Below are positions 49,834 to 63,717 of a stretch of DNA of 64,000 bases, one piece after another. Position 1 is the first letter of the stretch. Every line of letters starts with the position of its first letter. Location: the NCBI RefSeq assembly GCF_001659605.2, contig NC_035161.2, positions 2,242,186-2,306,185 of the forward strand. Direction: 5' to 3'. The position numbers and the translations under genes are program-made. The notes under the pieces are model-generated. The model saw only the letters and a program-made list of their open reading frames with translations, ran no database searches and was not told the origin of the DNA. The DNA is from Manihot esculenta (taxonomy: Eukaryota > Streptophyta > Magnoliopsida > Malpighiales > Euphorbiaceae).

Positions 49834-52800
49834 ATGGGTGGTGAAGCACAAGAATCGCCGTTGCTCAGAAGCGTCTCTTCCTCCGATGAATCGTCAGGAC
49901 AGGCTCTAAAAAGAACCGGTAATCTTTTAAACAACTCTTCTTTTCCTGTTTGGTTCCTGAGAAAAATTATAGTTTCGCTTTCCATCTTGTGGTAGGATTG
50001 ACAGGTAGTTCGCACGAGAGAAAACCTTTTGGATTGTCCAAACATCAACTCTGTTGCACTTAATTCATTTCAAACTCTATAAAAATATGTTACAATTTAG
50101 TTCATAAAACACATGAAAATTAGTAATTAGTAATAGATATTTTATTTTTTTATGCAAAATTGATAATCAAATTTCAATAGCTTTCGAATTCCCATATTAG
50201 CCATAGGCAATTAATTGAAGGCTTTTGTGGATGAGAAGAATTGGATGATGGATGGAGACGCGAGAGCTGGGGATTGAAATTAAGCTGGGAAAGATCAGGA
50301 TAGTTCATGTGGTTGGTGAGGATGAAGCAAAGCTTGAGATATAGAGACGGAGCTTGGTTGGTTGTATGTCAGTTAACGTCACAGTATTACTTCTCCTTAA
50401 CTTTAATTTTGTTATAAAAATATGGAAAATTTACATTATAACCCTTGAGTTTTATCATTAATATAATAGTTTAATACATGTATTTAAAAAATTAAACTAT
50501 TTATGCTCAGTTTGTTTAAAAAAATAATTTGTATTTAGAAAATATTTTTTAACAAAATAATTTATTTTTTATTATTTAATTTTAATTTAAAAAATAAAAT
50601 ATGTTAATAAATTTATATAAAAAATTTTAATAAAATTTTCAAAATATAAAAACTAATTTTTTCTTTTAAAAAAATAATTTTTTTTTGAAATACATAGCTT
50701 AATTTTTTATTAGAAAAATATTTTTTATTAATTAATTTCTAAATCAGAACGCCAAAAAGTGAAAAATATTTTTTAAAAAACTTTTTTTTTTTTTATGAAA
50801 AAAGCGAAGTTTTAATCCTCTCGAGTTTGCTTCCGTCACACATATTAAATTCTTTTATTCATCTTTACATCAATTTTAAAATTAAGTTAAATTATTATAT
50901 AATTTTTATATATTATAATTATTAGTAGTTTTATCACTTAATTTTATAATTATTCAAAATTTCATTTATTAATTTAATATTTTTTTATCTCACTTCTCTC
51001 ATATATGAGATAGATATATAAAGAAAGAGAGACAAAGAGAGTGAGATAGAAAAAGAGATAAATATGAGGGATAGAATTGTAATTAAATTTAAAATTGAGG
51101 AACATAATCATAAATAATTATAATATTATAAAAATTAAATAATAATTTAAGTTTTACAACAAACAAAAAGATGAATGAAAAGATATAAAGAAATGTATGA
51201 CGGAAACAAAATCAAGCAACTAAATAATTTAATTTTTAAAATATAAAAACTAAATTATTATTAGTAATAAAACTCAATGACTAAATAACTTTTTTTAAAA
51301 AATGTCTTAATTTTAATTTAATTGCTATTTATTTCATAAAAAATATTTTTAAAAAGTATTCTTTTTTATTTTTAACGTTTCAACCCCTAAAAAAAATTAA
51401 TTCAATTGAAAATATTTACATACTTAAAATAATAATTAATTATCTTTAAGGATAATAGAAGTTATTTTCTAAATTTTAAGAATTATATAAATATTATTAT
51501 ATAGAATTTTGTTATTATCTTTTATTTTTTAAAATTATAATGAATAAAAATAAATTTTTTTAATATATTATAACTTCTTGTAAACTATGACTAACTTGCA
51601 CGATAATTTATACTTTAATTCTACTTTAATTATATTTATTAAAAAAACTATATTTATTAAAAAAATTTTAAAAAAATTGCCATAACAAAATAACTTATCT
51701 CTATTATTTAATTCCAACAATATTCTTATATAATCTCACTTCTATATTAACAGATTAAAATCAGAATACTATTCCTTAAATGATTAATGCTTATTAATAT
51801 TGTAGGGCAGGTTAGGCAATACAATAAATTTGTGTATTATAAATCAATTTTCATGGGTTTTTGGTGAATAAAAAAATATTATATAGGAGAAAATTAATTA
51901 TTGTAATAATTAAATATCTATCCCATTATTTAATTCATAAGAAAGAAAAATGAGGATATTCCTAAAACTAAAATTTAATAGCATTAATTTTGTATGTTAA
52001 TTGGAATCTTAGACTATTAATTATTGTAATAGCCTCCATTTATTTTCTCACATTTGACACATTTAAGAAATTTGGTTAACATAAACATTTTGCAATCAAA
52101 AGTAAAATAGAGTGATTTTAAGAAAAACAATTTTTTTTAAAAAAAGTAATTTATTTTTAAAATTTTAAAAATTTTATTAACACTATTATATATAAATTTA
52201 TTAATATTATTTTATTTTTCAAATTAGGATAAAAGAAAAGAAAAGAAATTATTTTTTCAAAAAATATATTTTATAAAAAATATAGAAAATATTTTCCAAT
52301 TCTTTTCCGTAAACAAATGAAGCACTTATTTTCAAAGTTTTTTTAGATGATATTCATATTAAATTCAATTGTAACATAATTACAAGTTTTTTTTCCTAAA
52401 ACTAAAACTTATTAACTTAACACCATTACTTTTGTATTTTAATTGAAATTTTTATTATTAACTATTGTAATACTAATAAATTCATTTTTTTAAATATTCT
52501 ATTAAATTCAATTGATTTGTATTAATTGTTTAAATAACTTAATTAATTTTATATTAAGTTAATTTAAAATAAAATACAGGTTTACACATTCTAAAATATA
52601 AAAATATTTCATGACAGTGAAATTAAGATGATTTTGTATTTTCAATAAGGAGAGAATATGCTATTTCAAAAAAATAAGGAGAGAATATGAATGTTTCATA
52701 GTAATCTTATTAAATCTATTTAAATTTAAAGAGAAGATTTTTTAAATATATAGAATATAAGTAGATTTTAATTTTAAAATTCATATATTATGGGTAATTA

Positions 52801-55800
52801 TTATTATCAGACTTGTTAGAGTAAAATTAATTTTGTAAATATATATTAAATTATTAATGCATTTGTAATTTATATTATTTTGTAATGAGATTGTAGAGTT
52901 ATTTTCATTAATTTTTTGAATAATTTAAATGTGTATATTACGTTTTCATGCCACAAAGAAAATTTTTTTTTTTATAAAGTTTAGTGTGAAAATATGTATT
53001 TAGCTTAATTTAATGGTTGGATGATTTTTTATTTTTTATTATAAATATGGCAAGGGACAATATGGACGGCAACGGCACATGTAATAGCAGGAGTCATCGG
53101 AGCAGGCGTATTATCACTTGCGTGGAGCATGGCTCAACTAGGGTGGATTGCAGGTCCATTAGCTATGATAGTCTTTGCATCTGTCACCCTTGTTTCTGCA
53201 CACCTCATTTGTGACTGCTACAGATTCCCTGATCCTGAATCTGGCCCCAACCGAAACCGATCCTTCATGGAAGCTGTTGGATTCTATTTGGGTGAGTGTT
53301 TATTCCATTTTTCATTTTTTTTTAAATTTTTTGAGGCATGTGTCAATTAAAAATTAAGAATAATTATAAAATTATACCTTCTTCAAACAACATTTAATAT
53401 TTAATATTCAGAAAAAAAACACTCAAATATTTTATTTTTTATTTTATTTCATGTTATTCTCTGAACTAAAAGAAATTTAAGTATTATGAGTTTTAAGATT
53501 TAATCGAAAATTTTGATAGTTTAAGCTAAGTTTGGCTTGACGTATAAAAATAATTTAATTATAATATTCCCTTTTAATAATATTTAAAGCACATGGATTG
53601 CATGTGTATTAAATAGTTTATAATATTATATTTTTAAATATAATAACTAAATATCAATATATTCAAATTAAAATATTAAAAATTTTACAGTATTTAATAT
53701 TATAATAGTAATTAATACGATATAATATATTGGAGAAACTAAAATATCTCAACCTACAACTATAAGCAAGAGAATTAAAGGTAATGATGGTGGTTGAATA
53801 GAAAAACGAGAGAAGATAGAAATTTTAATCGAGAATCAATCCTTAGGCCTCACAAAGTATAGTGTTCTGAATTCTGAATGAGCTTATGCGCATTGACATA
53901 TCATATATCAGAATATATTTGTAGGTAATCTAAATTGAACCTACGTGTTTTTAATTTTTTTTACTTTAATAAAATTATAATTATATATTTTTTTTGAAAT
54001 AGAGATCACAGGAGTAGAATTAAAATTTTTAAATTTATTCAAATATATTTATCTGTAAATACAAAATTACAGTTATAATTAAACATTATTTTAAATTAAA
54101 TATATAATATCTTCTCATTAATTTAATAGAGTTAATAGAAAAGTCTTATTAATAAAAAAATACAGTCCTTTCATCACAAACTTGAAAATAAAAAATCAAA
54201 ACTAAAAAAAAGAACTTAATTCAAAATAAATTGAATTTATACAAATAGAAATGGTTCTTCAATTTCAATGGTGACCACATTCTTCTTCTTTCTAGATAAG
54301 ATCATGATTTAGACTATTAAATTCTTACATTAAATATATGTTTGACAATTTAACTAATACTCTAACGATTCTTAATTATTTTTAAACTAATGAAATTTGA
54401 ATTCACTAGCAGAATTAACGTTAAAGATTTTAATTGTAAGACAAGAAATCAGTTTCATTTCTCTAATATTAAATTATTATTTTTATAATGTATTTACCGT
54501 GTTTTACTATTTTATTTGATTAATTTATCAATGTATCTTACATAATAATAATAATAAAAGTGGGATGGAAATTCAGGAAAGAGGAGCCAACAAGTGTGTG
54601 GAATATTTGCACAAGAGAGCTTCTATGGATGTGGAATTGCATATACCATAACAGCTGCTACTAGTGTAAGGTGTGAGCTCTTCTTCTTCATCAAATTAAT
54701 CAAGATGTTCTTATTATAAACAAATGATCATATTACAAAAGTTATTATTTACTTACAAAAAATTTTAACCATTCATTTCAAAAAAAAAAAAAAAACCATA
54801 AATTAAAAATATATAAATTAATTTAGTAATAATATTTTCGCAATCAGATAAGTTAAACCCTCACTTTTTTATTTTATACACAATCTAAATCTTCATCTAT
54901 ATCGATATAATTATGGTAAAAATATCAAATTAAATACTACTATATTATATAGTGAATTCAAAGCAACGGTTATAAAAAGTTATTAACGATTATAAAAAGT
55001 TGTTTTATAGTTTAAACTGTGACTCTTTATTAACTATACAATTTAAGAATTGTTATATTTATTTTTTTTACCACAGCATAAAGCAACATATTAATTATAT
55101 TTTTTAATAAATATAAATTACGGTTAAAATTATAATATTATTAAATATATAATAAATTATTTATTAAAATATATTATTGTATGTTAAAAAATTTAAATTT
55201 CTTTTATAATAATTTTAAATTAATGTAATTTTTTGCTTTATTTTAATTTTATTATTATTTATATTTTTGAAAATAACTCCAATACTATTTCGATGACTTT
55301 TTCGCCATAATTTTTTTTAATTTTTATTTGTGTTGATTTAATGCAGGGCAATTCAAAGGTCGAATTGTTACCATAGAGAAGGACATGATGCTGTATGTAA
55401 ATATGGGGATACTTCATTTATGCTTGTTTTTGGAATAATTCAAATGGTAGCATCACAAATACCAAATTTTCATGACATGGAATGGCTCTCAATCCTTGCG
55501 GCAATCATGTCCTTTGCATACTCCTTTATAGGATTTGGTCTTGGCTTTGCAAAAGTAATAGGTATATAATTTTTGGCTTTCAATTTATTTTTTTTCGCGT
55601 TGGTTTATTTTTTAAAAAATATTTTATGAAAAATATTTTCAATATTTTCTGACATTTATACTAATTAATAAAATTGGTCAATATAAAATATTAAGATTTC
55701 TTAATTAAAAGAAAAATTAAATGATTTTAAGAAAATTAATTTTATTTCTTTTAAAGAGAAAGTCATTTTCCAGATTTTAAGATTTTATTACATTATTTTA

Positions 55801-57485
55801 TATAAATTTATTAATATCTTTTATTTTTAATATAATTAAAAAATAAAAAATTAATTTTCTTAAAAATTATTTACGCATGCTGATGAAAGGGTATTTTTAA
55901 AATTCACTTTTGCAATTACAGAAAATGGAAGGGTTGAAGGAAGCATTAGTGGAGTCCCAACTGTTGATGTTGGTGATAAACTATGGTTAGTTTTTGAAGC
56001 ACTAGGGGATATTGCATTTGCCTATCCATACTCAACTATTCTTCTTGAGATTCAGGTTTTGCTTCTTTATTTGAAACTTGAGATATTGTCTAATTAATGG
56101 GTAATTTATAAATTTAATAAAACTTACAGTTTAGTTTCTACTATTTTCAAAATAAATAATAAATTTAATTTTTAAACTTTTATTCTATTAATAAAGTAAT
56201 TTTTTCAATTAAAATTACTGTTGCTACAATAAAGTCTTTCAAAATTCATTTTTTATAACAGTTTAATCACTTTAATTTTAATAATTTAAAATAATTTAGC
56301 CCTTATAATTTAATATTTATAATAATTTAGTCTTTTTAATTTAAATTAATTTTTTTCAATTTTATTAATAAAATACAAATTCATAGGCTAAATTATTTAC
56401 TATTAAAAAAAATAGAAACTAAATTGTAAATTTTACTAAATTTCAGGGACTATACTATAAATTATCCCTAATTAATAAACTATTTGGCGATAAATGTAAC
56501 CTAAAAATTAAATTTCCAAATGAAGGATACATTGAAATCACCTCCAGCAGAGAACAAGACCATGAAGAAGGCCTCAAGGGCTGCAATATTTATAACCACA
56601 TTTTTTTACCTTTGCTGTGGATGCTTTGGATATGCAGCCTTTGGCAATCAAACTCCTGGAAATCTATTGTCAGGGTTTGGATTTTATGAGCCTTATTGGC
56701 TTATTGACTTTGCAAATGCTTGTGTTGTTCTTCATTTGGTGGGAGGATACCAGGTATATATTACCATTTTCTTGTCAGCTTTTTCAGCTTATTTTGTTAG
56801 CAGAACTTTTTTAGTAGAAATTTTTTTTATAAAATTGAGAGACTAATTAATGAGTTTTCATACTGTATGAATTAAATAGAAAATGCTTAACACTAAAATT
56901 AGCAGAATGACTAATTAATAAACTTTTTAAAATTTTAGAGACAATTAAAATATATTTTTCAAAATCGAAAAATCAGTCAATGAGTTTCTCCATATCACAA
57001 TAATTAGATAGTAAATTTCATTTTTAGAATTGAGTAATTGTTTGGCTGTGGATATTGAAATTCTGAGATGTTCTACATCTCAGATATTTAGTCAGCCAGT
57101 ATTTGCATTGGTGGAAGGCTGGCTAGCTAACAGATACCCAAGAAGCTGGTTTGTGAATAAACCTTACACATTGAAACTTCCTCTGTTTCCTCCTCTTCAT
57201 GTGAATCCTTTGAGGCTATGTTTCAGAACTGCATATGTTGCTTCAACAACTACTATAGCAATGGCCTTCCCTTACTTCAACCAAGTTTTAGGAGTGCTTG
57301 GTGCATTGAACTTTTGGCCTTTGGCTATTTATTTTCCAGTGGAAATGTATTTTGTACAGAAAAATATAGGAGCTTGGACAAGAAAATGGATTGTTCTTAA
57401 GATGTTTAGCTTGCTTTGCTTTCTTTTCACAATTATGGGATTAATTGGTTCAATTCAAGGTCTTATAAAAGCCAGATTTAGCTAA
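49834..57485 (+). CDS. Amino acid permease, AAP7-like, 7 exons (intact tandem copy)
   Basis: Exons: 49834-49918, 53055-53291, 54577-54670, 55347-55561, 55922-56055, 56526-56753, 57084-57485. Borders are GT/AG and the joined frame gives 464 residues, slightly short of the usual ~480. AAPs are proton-coupled amino acid importers of the plasma membrane. The N-terminus (GGEAQESPLLR) is short and polar. Core text follows with VIAGVIGAGVLSLAWSMAQL, SNCYHREGH, SQIPNFHDMEWLSILAAIMS, LGDIAFAYPYSTILLEIQDT, FFYLCCGCFGYAAFG, GFYEPYWLIDFANACVVLHL and FWPLAIYFPVEM. DTLKSPPAENKTMKKAS and the overall wording resemble AAP7 most; subgroup is from memory. Intron 1 is 3.1 kb of AT-rich DNA. No damage is seen. 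It is the tandem partner of the broken copy at 59.6 kb, with equal lengths for exons 2, 3 and 4. Confidence 0.92.
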
Positions 57486-59519
57486 GAGGCTTTCTCTGTA
57501 TATTACTGTATTTATTTTAGTCAAATACTAGTAAGTTCTTACCTATGTTTCTATGTAAGATTATAAGAAAATGTATCATGTTTTCTTTTGAACTGTTTAA
57601 AAACTTGCTTCATGCCTTTAATTAGGTGACAATGAGTAGAATTAGTAACCGCCTAAACTAAAAAGCTTGAAACAAATGGCTCAGTAACAATTTATTTTAC
57701 GTTCACTTTATTGGTTTCAGACAAGAATAATAGAAGTATAGTAAAATCTCCAAAATCTTTAAATTTTATTAGTCTAGTTAAAATTGCTAGAGCCTATTCT
57801 CTCGAAGGGGTAACTTAATTTTAAAAGATAGTATTATGATAAATTGGATTAAGAGTCTATTTTAGATCTTGAAAAACATGTTTTGAATGTGGGACTTATT
57901 GTAGTGGATTTTAGTGAATTTAAGTTATTTTTGCTGGTATCTTATTGTACGATGATTTGGTTCTTTGAGCTGGATAACTAAATTTCAATTGGTTGAAGAT
58001 AGGGCTATTTTTGAAAATTTAAAATTTTATATTTGAGGATAAGCAATGTGCAAGTGAGGGGGATTTTGATGAGTTGTTAAACTCACAATTCTTTTAATGT
58101 TAATTTCTATGATTGTTATGTTCTTGATAGTAAAAAATAAAATTTTACTTCAATTTTAATTTTGATCAGGTTTGGATCTGAATGTGTTAAAATGAATCAG
58201 TAAAAATTGTTTTAGAGCTGTTTTGGACTGAAATGTTCTGTCTTACCCAAGACTATAACCTAAGCTCGACAGACAGTAGAGATTCAATTTTAACAGTGGT
58301 ACATAATTCAAAATATTTCAAGATAATAATAAATGCGATCAGATCAAGAATTAAAATAATAACAGTAGAAGATTTTTTATTTATTTTCTTCCTTTTAAAT
58401 TTGAATATTTTCTTTTATTTTTTAATTAAAAAAAAAATTATATAAAGGGTTATTTTAGGAGTAGGAATATATCTCATATCTTTTTTTTTATCTCGTAATT
58501 TTTAAAGTATTTTAAGCTGAACAAAACTCTTCTTCTTTATATTTTTCTGCATTTTGTAACGGCTCTTAATAGTTAAATTTCTCTATCAATTAAAAGTTAA
58601 TTTAGATAAGGTTTTTATCTGACTGTAAGATTCAATCTCATTTTCTTTTCATCTTAAATTTTTATTCTAATTCTTTTTCTATTCTCCGTTATTAATTTTT
58701 TAAATATTTAAGAGAATTATTAAATATTTTAATTAGATAACATATTATTAATTAACTCAATTAAATATGTAATTATTTAATTTAATTAATATAAATAGTA
58801 ATTAACGTATCTATTATATTAAAAAATTAAATGATTTAATTTAAATAATTCGCTTGTAATTATTAATTAAAATTCAATTTTTTTTCTAATACAATTAATT
58901 AATTAAATTTATATATTTTTTGTGATTATTAATTTATTAAAAATTAATTTAACACTTTTAAATTAATTTAATATTAAATAAAAATTGATGAATTCACTTG
59001 TTTACACACTTTAAAACATTAGGTGAATTATTTTTAGAACTAATTATCGATGATAAATTTTTTAACTTGAATTATTTTCTACTGAATTCTTAATATGAAT
59101 TGTTTCATTTCACTATTCCATCATTATTTATTATTTTTTTAAAATTTTTTTATTCTTAATATTAATTATTTATTTCACTATTTCATCATTATTTATTATT
59201 TTTTATCTTAAATTTTTTATTTTAACTAAAATTTTCAATTGAAAATTTTTTTCTCTTTTCATTTCGAATTTCCTTTTTTTTTTTGGCATTTAAAATAAAT
59301 AGATTTATAAATCTGTTATATTTAATTTGATTAATACTTTTATAGTAAGATTCATATAAGCAAGTCAGCTAAAGGTTCCCTCCTTTTCTAGCAAACAAAC
59401 ACACCCCTAAAAGAAAATTAAGCTACCTACCCATAACTAACTAAAACGTCGTTATCAGTGACATAATCTCAAGTTGAAAAATCAAGTTAAAAACCTACAA
59501 CAAGAAACCATAATTGGAA

Positions 59520-59555
<36 letters not shown>

Positions 59556-59573
59556 AAAGCTCCAAATTGCTTC
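57486..59573. other. Spacer between the two permease copies
   Basis: It holds the 3' UTR of the upstream permease, then AT-rich sequence without a gene. The last 200 bases are the likely promoter and leader of the second copy, with a CT repeat. Confidence 0.45.
59524..59552. repeat. CT dinucleotide repeat in the leader of the second permease copy
   Basis: About 14 TC/CT units end 21 bp before the ATG at 59574. The intact copy has a short GA run at the same place. CT-rich leaders are common in plant genes and may influence expression. The opposite strand gives spurious RERERE-type frames. Confidence 0.9.
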
Positions 59574-62500
59574 ATGGCCATGGGAGAGGAAGAAGAGCCA
59601 CAAGAGACGCCATTGTTGCGCACGCAGCCTGCAGAAACTAGCCTCAAAAGAACTGGTTTGTCTTCTCCACTCTTCAATTTCTTTCCTTCTTGAATAATCT
59701 GGATACTCTTCGTTTCCATTGAAAATAGCTTCAAGATTCAATTTCTCTAGCTATACTTTTGAATTATTAAGAGTAAGACGCAATCATCTCAGTTTCTCAA
59801 TTTCATTCATATAGATTATGCAGAAATTAAAATATGTATAATCGACCAACCAAGATTAAAAAAAAAAAAAGATTAATTTTCAATCTAATTAAGGTCAAAC
59901 TGTATCTGCTTAGATGATCTTAATACTATGCAATCCAGAAGGGTCAATAAATTATTAAAATAATTAAAAGATAATAATTTAATAATATTAAATCACATTC
60001 AAAAATTTTTTAAAAAATCACTAATCATAAAAAAATAAAAAATAAAAATGAAATTTAAAAATTAAATAAGAAGAATATTTTACACCATATTTATAAATTG
60101 AGCTAATTAAGGATTTTCTTTTTTTAAAATAAAATATTATTTATATTTAAAAATTGAGGTTAATTAAAAGAAATGTATTTGTGAAGGGACAAAATGGACG
60201 GCAGTGGCACACGTAATAACAGGAGTGATAGGATCAGGAGTGCTATCATTAGCATGGAGTATGGCTCAGTTAGGGTGGATCGCAGGTCCATTAACCATGC
60301 TGTGTTTCGCTTTCATCACCCTTTATTCTACTTACCTTCTCAGCGATTGCTATCGATTTCCTGATCCTGAATATGGTCCTCAAAGAAATCCATCTTACCT
60401 TGAAGCTGTTGATGCCAGTTTAGGTATTCTCTTCAATTCTTACTTTTAAATATTAATATTATATTTTTTCATTCAAAATCAAATGATCAATTAATGAATT
60501 TTCTTATAATATAAAAATTAAATAATAAATTTTAAAAAAATTAAAAAGAAATTGGTGAATAAGACCTTTATTCCTAAGATGGTGCCAAACTTTTACTAGT
60601 AGATATTAGTGAGAAGCGCAGAGTTTAGAAAATGGTAGTTGAAAGAGAATGGTAGATGCACATTGAAGCAGCAATCTACAATGAGTTGGTTGAAAAATTC
60701 TGTTTTGGGTTAGGAATATATAAGCAATTATTTTCTATATGTTATTAGAAAATCATTTATTATTGAAATTATTATAAAAATTATTTATATTTGATTATTG
60801 AATTATATTCTCTACAATTTATTTCTTTTAACTATTTAGAAAATATTCATTATATATCTTTTATTTATTTATATGACTATTTAGAAAATAAATTAATTCA
60901 ACTGAATTATTTTAAAATTATTGATTTCAAATGAAAAATTTAAGAAATTTTTATCTCATCCCTTGACATAAATAATTTTATAATAAAAAAATTTAAATAA
61001 ATTTTTATAAAATTATTCATGATTTTATTCCTATGCATAATGAAAATTTTTTAAGTTATTTAAAATTTTTTATTTTAAATAAAAATTTATAAAAGAAAGG
61101 TTAAATTTTTATAAAAAGTTTTATTCGAGAAGGGACGGTATAAGACGTCCATGAATTGAATTGAATTGGATGGACAGCATTAGAAATTTTGAATGTCGGT
61201 TGCACCTAACAATTTTATACTACAAGACATGAATCATCGATGCTACTCACTAATTTTGGATTTAAAAGCCAACATAATAAAGTTATATTAAAATTTCAAC
61301 CAGATCTTACGTTTGAATTTCTGTATATTTATCACTAAGATCTAATTTATGTGTATTTATCACTTTTAAAACTCGAAATGAAATGTTTTTCTTATTTAAT
61401 TGGTTTATTTATCATGAATTTGTAAATAAATTTGAGTTAATATTATTTTCGTGGTTTATAAATTTAGTTGAAGCGAATAGTTTAGAGTGAAAATTTTTCT
61501 TTCACTTTCTCTTGAAAAAAAGAAATTTAATTTATTGATAATTATAAAATTTGAGATTTTTTTTTAAAATTTAGATTAAATTTAATTTATTTTAAAAATT
61601 AATTTAAAAGAGAAAAATGTTCAAAACTTTTATAAAAAGTACATAATGCTTATTTTAAACCGATATGAGATTTAACAGTTTTATTTTATGTTGATTTTTG
61701 AATAGAATAAATAGGTTTGAGTTTTGAAAGCTAATGCTTGAAATGGATTTTCAGGAAAAAAGGCAGCTTGGATATGTGGAACCTTTGTAGAAATAAGCTT
61801 ATATGGTGTAGGAATTGCTTATACCATTACTTCTGCTATAAGCATGAGGTATATATATTTGTCAACTACTAAACTCTTAATCTCCATTTGCCATTGAGTT
61901 TTAAGAGAATTTTTTTTTTTTTTGAGAAAACTGTGTATTTTTAAAAAAGCAGTTTTTATTATTTTGATATTTTTATAATTAAAATATATTAAATTTTTAA
62001 ATCAATTTTTAATACAATTGAACCGAGAAAAAACTGTGTTTGTTCTGTTATTTTAATGTTATTATTATAACAAAGACATACTAAATTTAATTTAAATTAA
62101 TCTTCAATATTTGTATATTTAAAAAAATATTTTTGTCTACAGAAATTTCAATAATTATGCCAAATAGATCAACATTTTTTTACACATTCTCATAATTAAT
62201 ATCGGGTAGGAGAATTTTTCAGAAATTATTTTGAACAGAAATTTTTTTTTTCTGTGAATGAAGGGCAATTCAGAAATCAAACTGTTACCACAAAGAAGGG
62301 CATGAAGCTAAGTGTGAATATGGAGATACTTCCTATATGCTAATATTTGGGGCTGTTCAAATTATTTTGTCTCAAATACCAGATTTCCACAACGTACAAT
62401 GGCTGTCAATAATTGCTGCAGTCATGTCTAGGGCTGAGCAGAATCCGGTTCAAACCGAAAAAAACCGACCGAACCGAACCGATTTGAAAATTTGGTTCGG

Positions 62501-62948
62501 TTTTTTATATATTTCGGTTCGGTTCGGTTTTAAATTTCAGAAATTTTGGTTATTTCGGTTCGGTTCGGTTTTGATCAGAAAAAAACCGAAAAAACCGAAC
62601 CGAACCGATTAGGGATAATAATATATTTTTTCAATAATATAGAGAAATTAAATTATATTAAAATTAAAATATTTTAATTAAATTTTAAAATACTAAAAAT
62701 AAAGTGTAAAAAATTAAAAAAATATTAAAAATCGAAACCGATCAAACCGAACCGAATCAGACCGGTTCGGTTCGATTCGGTTTCTGACCAAAATCGGTTC
62801 GGTTCGGTTTTCATAAAAACTAAAATTTCGGTTTTCGGTTTATTCGGTTCGGTTCGGTTTTGAACCGAACCGACCGAATGCTCACCCCTAGTCATGTCTT
62901 TTGCATACTCCTCTATTGGATTTGCACTTGGTTTTGCACAAGTCATAG
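59574..62948 (+). pseudogene. Second AAP7-like permease copy, exons 1-4, exon 4 split by a MITE
   Basis: Exons: 59574-59655, 60187-60423, 61755-61848 and exon 4 as 62264-62429 plus 62900-62948. With the MITE and one copy of its target duplication left out, exon 4 is 215 bp, exactly the length in the intact neighbour; exons 2 and 3 (237 and 94 bp) also match. Text includes MAMGEEEEPQETPLLR, VITGVIGSGVLSLAWSMAQL, GTFVEISLYGVGIAYTIT and SQIPDFHNVQWLSIIAAVMS. As present, translation enters the MITE after AAVMS and stops about 60 codons later, near 62610. The start codon, splice sites and frame are otherwise intact, so loss is recent. The next intron is cut by an LTR retrotransposon at 63128, and exons 5-7 are not in the window. 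Unless the MITE is spliced out, no working transporter is made. Confidence 0.9.
62430..62889. mobile_element. 460 bp MITE inserted in exon 4 of the permease copy, with 10 bp target duplication
   Basis: Ends are AGGGCTGAGCA and TGCTCACCCCT, an 11 bp terminal inverted repeat with one mismatch. Identical 10-mers AGTCATGTCT flank it at 62420-62429 and 62890-62899. Both ends are built of TTCGGTTCGG / CCGAACCGAA repeats around an AT-rich centre with the marker ATTTTTTCAATAATATAG. It has no coding capacity. Its CCG repeats are largely intact, in contrast to the older copy at 32581, so it is a young insertion. The 9-10 bp duplication suggests mobilisation by a Mutator-like transposase. Confidence 0.92.
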
Positions 62949-63158
62949 GTATGTATAGTAGCTCATAATTTATATTAGTCGTCACACAATTTTAAAGGTT
63001 CTTACACTATGGTTACTAATATTCAATTTATTACTCTAAAATCTTTATCTTTAAAAATATTATATAGAAGCCACTTGGATAATTTTTTGTTCATTTGATT
63101 CAAATAATTAATACATGCCAATTAAATTGTAACATCCTCTGGCCCCACACCAGTGAAT

Positions 63159-63430
63159 ATTGTCCGCTTTGGATCAAGGGATTGAAACCCTGTCTTCCCT
63201 CACGGGTTTGTTTCTGGGTCAAGGGATTTACTACCCTGTTTGAACCCCATGTAGATGGATTAAACGTATCCCACATCGGAAAGAGGTTAAAAGGGAGAGG
63301 GCCTTATAAGCCTATGCCCAAGAGACCCCAGTGGACGCGTTTTGGGAAGACAGGGTAGTAAATCCCTTGATCCAGAAACAAACCCGTGAGGGAAGACAGG
63401 GTTTCAATCCCTTGACCCAAAGCGGACAAT
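63159..63430. repeat. 80 bp near-perfect inverted repeat inside the LTR
   Basis: Arms are 63159-63238 and 63351-63430, each 80 bp with two mismatches, around a 112 bp loop. The outer end of the left arm is ATTGTCCGCTTTGG and the right arm ends CCAAAGCGGACAAT. Each arm also holds two related sub-units (ATCAAGGGATTGAAACCCTG and GTCAAGGGATTTACTACCCTG). In the + strand RNA one mismatch would be a G-U pair, so a long stable hairpin is expected. The loop contains TCCCACATCGGAAAGAGG, a phrase seen in many plant LTRs. Confidence 0.92.
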
Positions 63431-63717
63431 TGATATGGAGCAACTAGTCTTAGATTTTACGGCAGACTTGGACCGGGGTTAACTTTTATATTTTAATTAT
63501 TATTTTTGGATATTTTGGGTATTTTCATAATTTTGCACATTAGGGTTTTGTTTCTATTATAAATAGTCTCCCTTGGCTATTAGAAAGACACTTTTTCAAT
63601 CTTCGAGGAATTTCAATAAGACTTTTAGTCTTTCATCCTATCTTTTCTCTTATTTCGTCTTAGCCAAACGATATTGGTTAAAACTCCTGACGGAGTCTAA
63701 ATAGTCCTTTATCAGAT

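Noticed and set aside
59487..59741. Minus-strand frames with RERERERE text opposite the second permease copy
   Set aside because: They arise from the CT repeat and the antisense of exon 1.
62725..62985. 86-codon minus-strand frame with repeated TEPNRF / RTEPN text
   Set aside because: It is translated from the CGGTTCGG repeats of the MITE; these repeats give similar frames on both strands.
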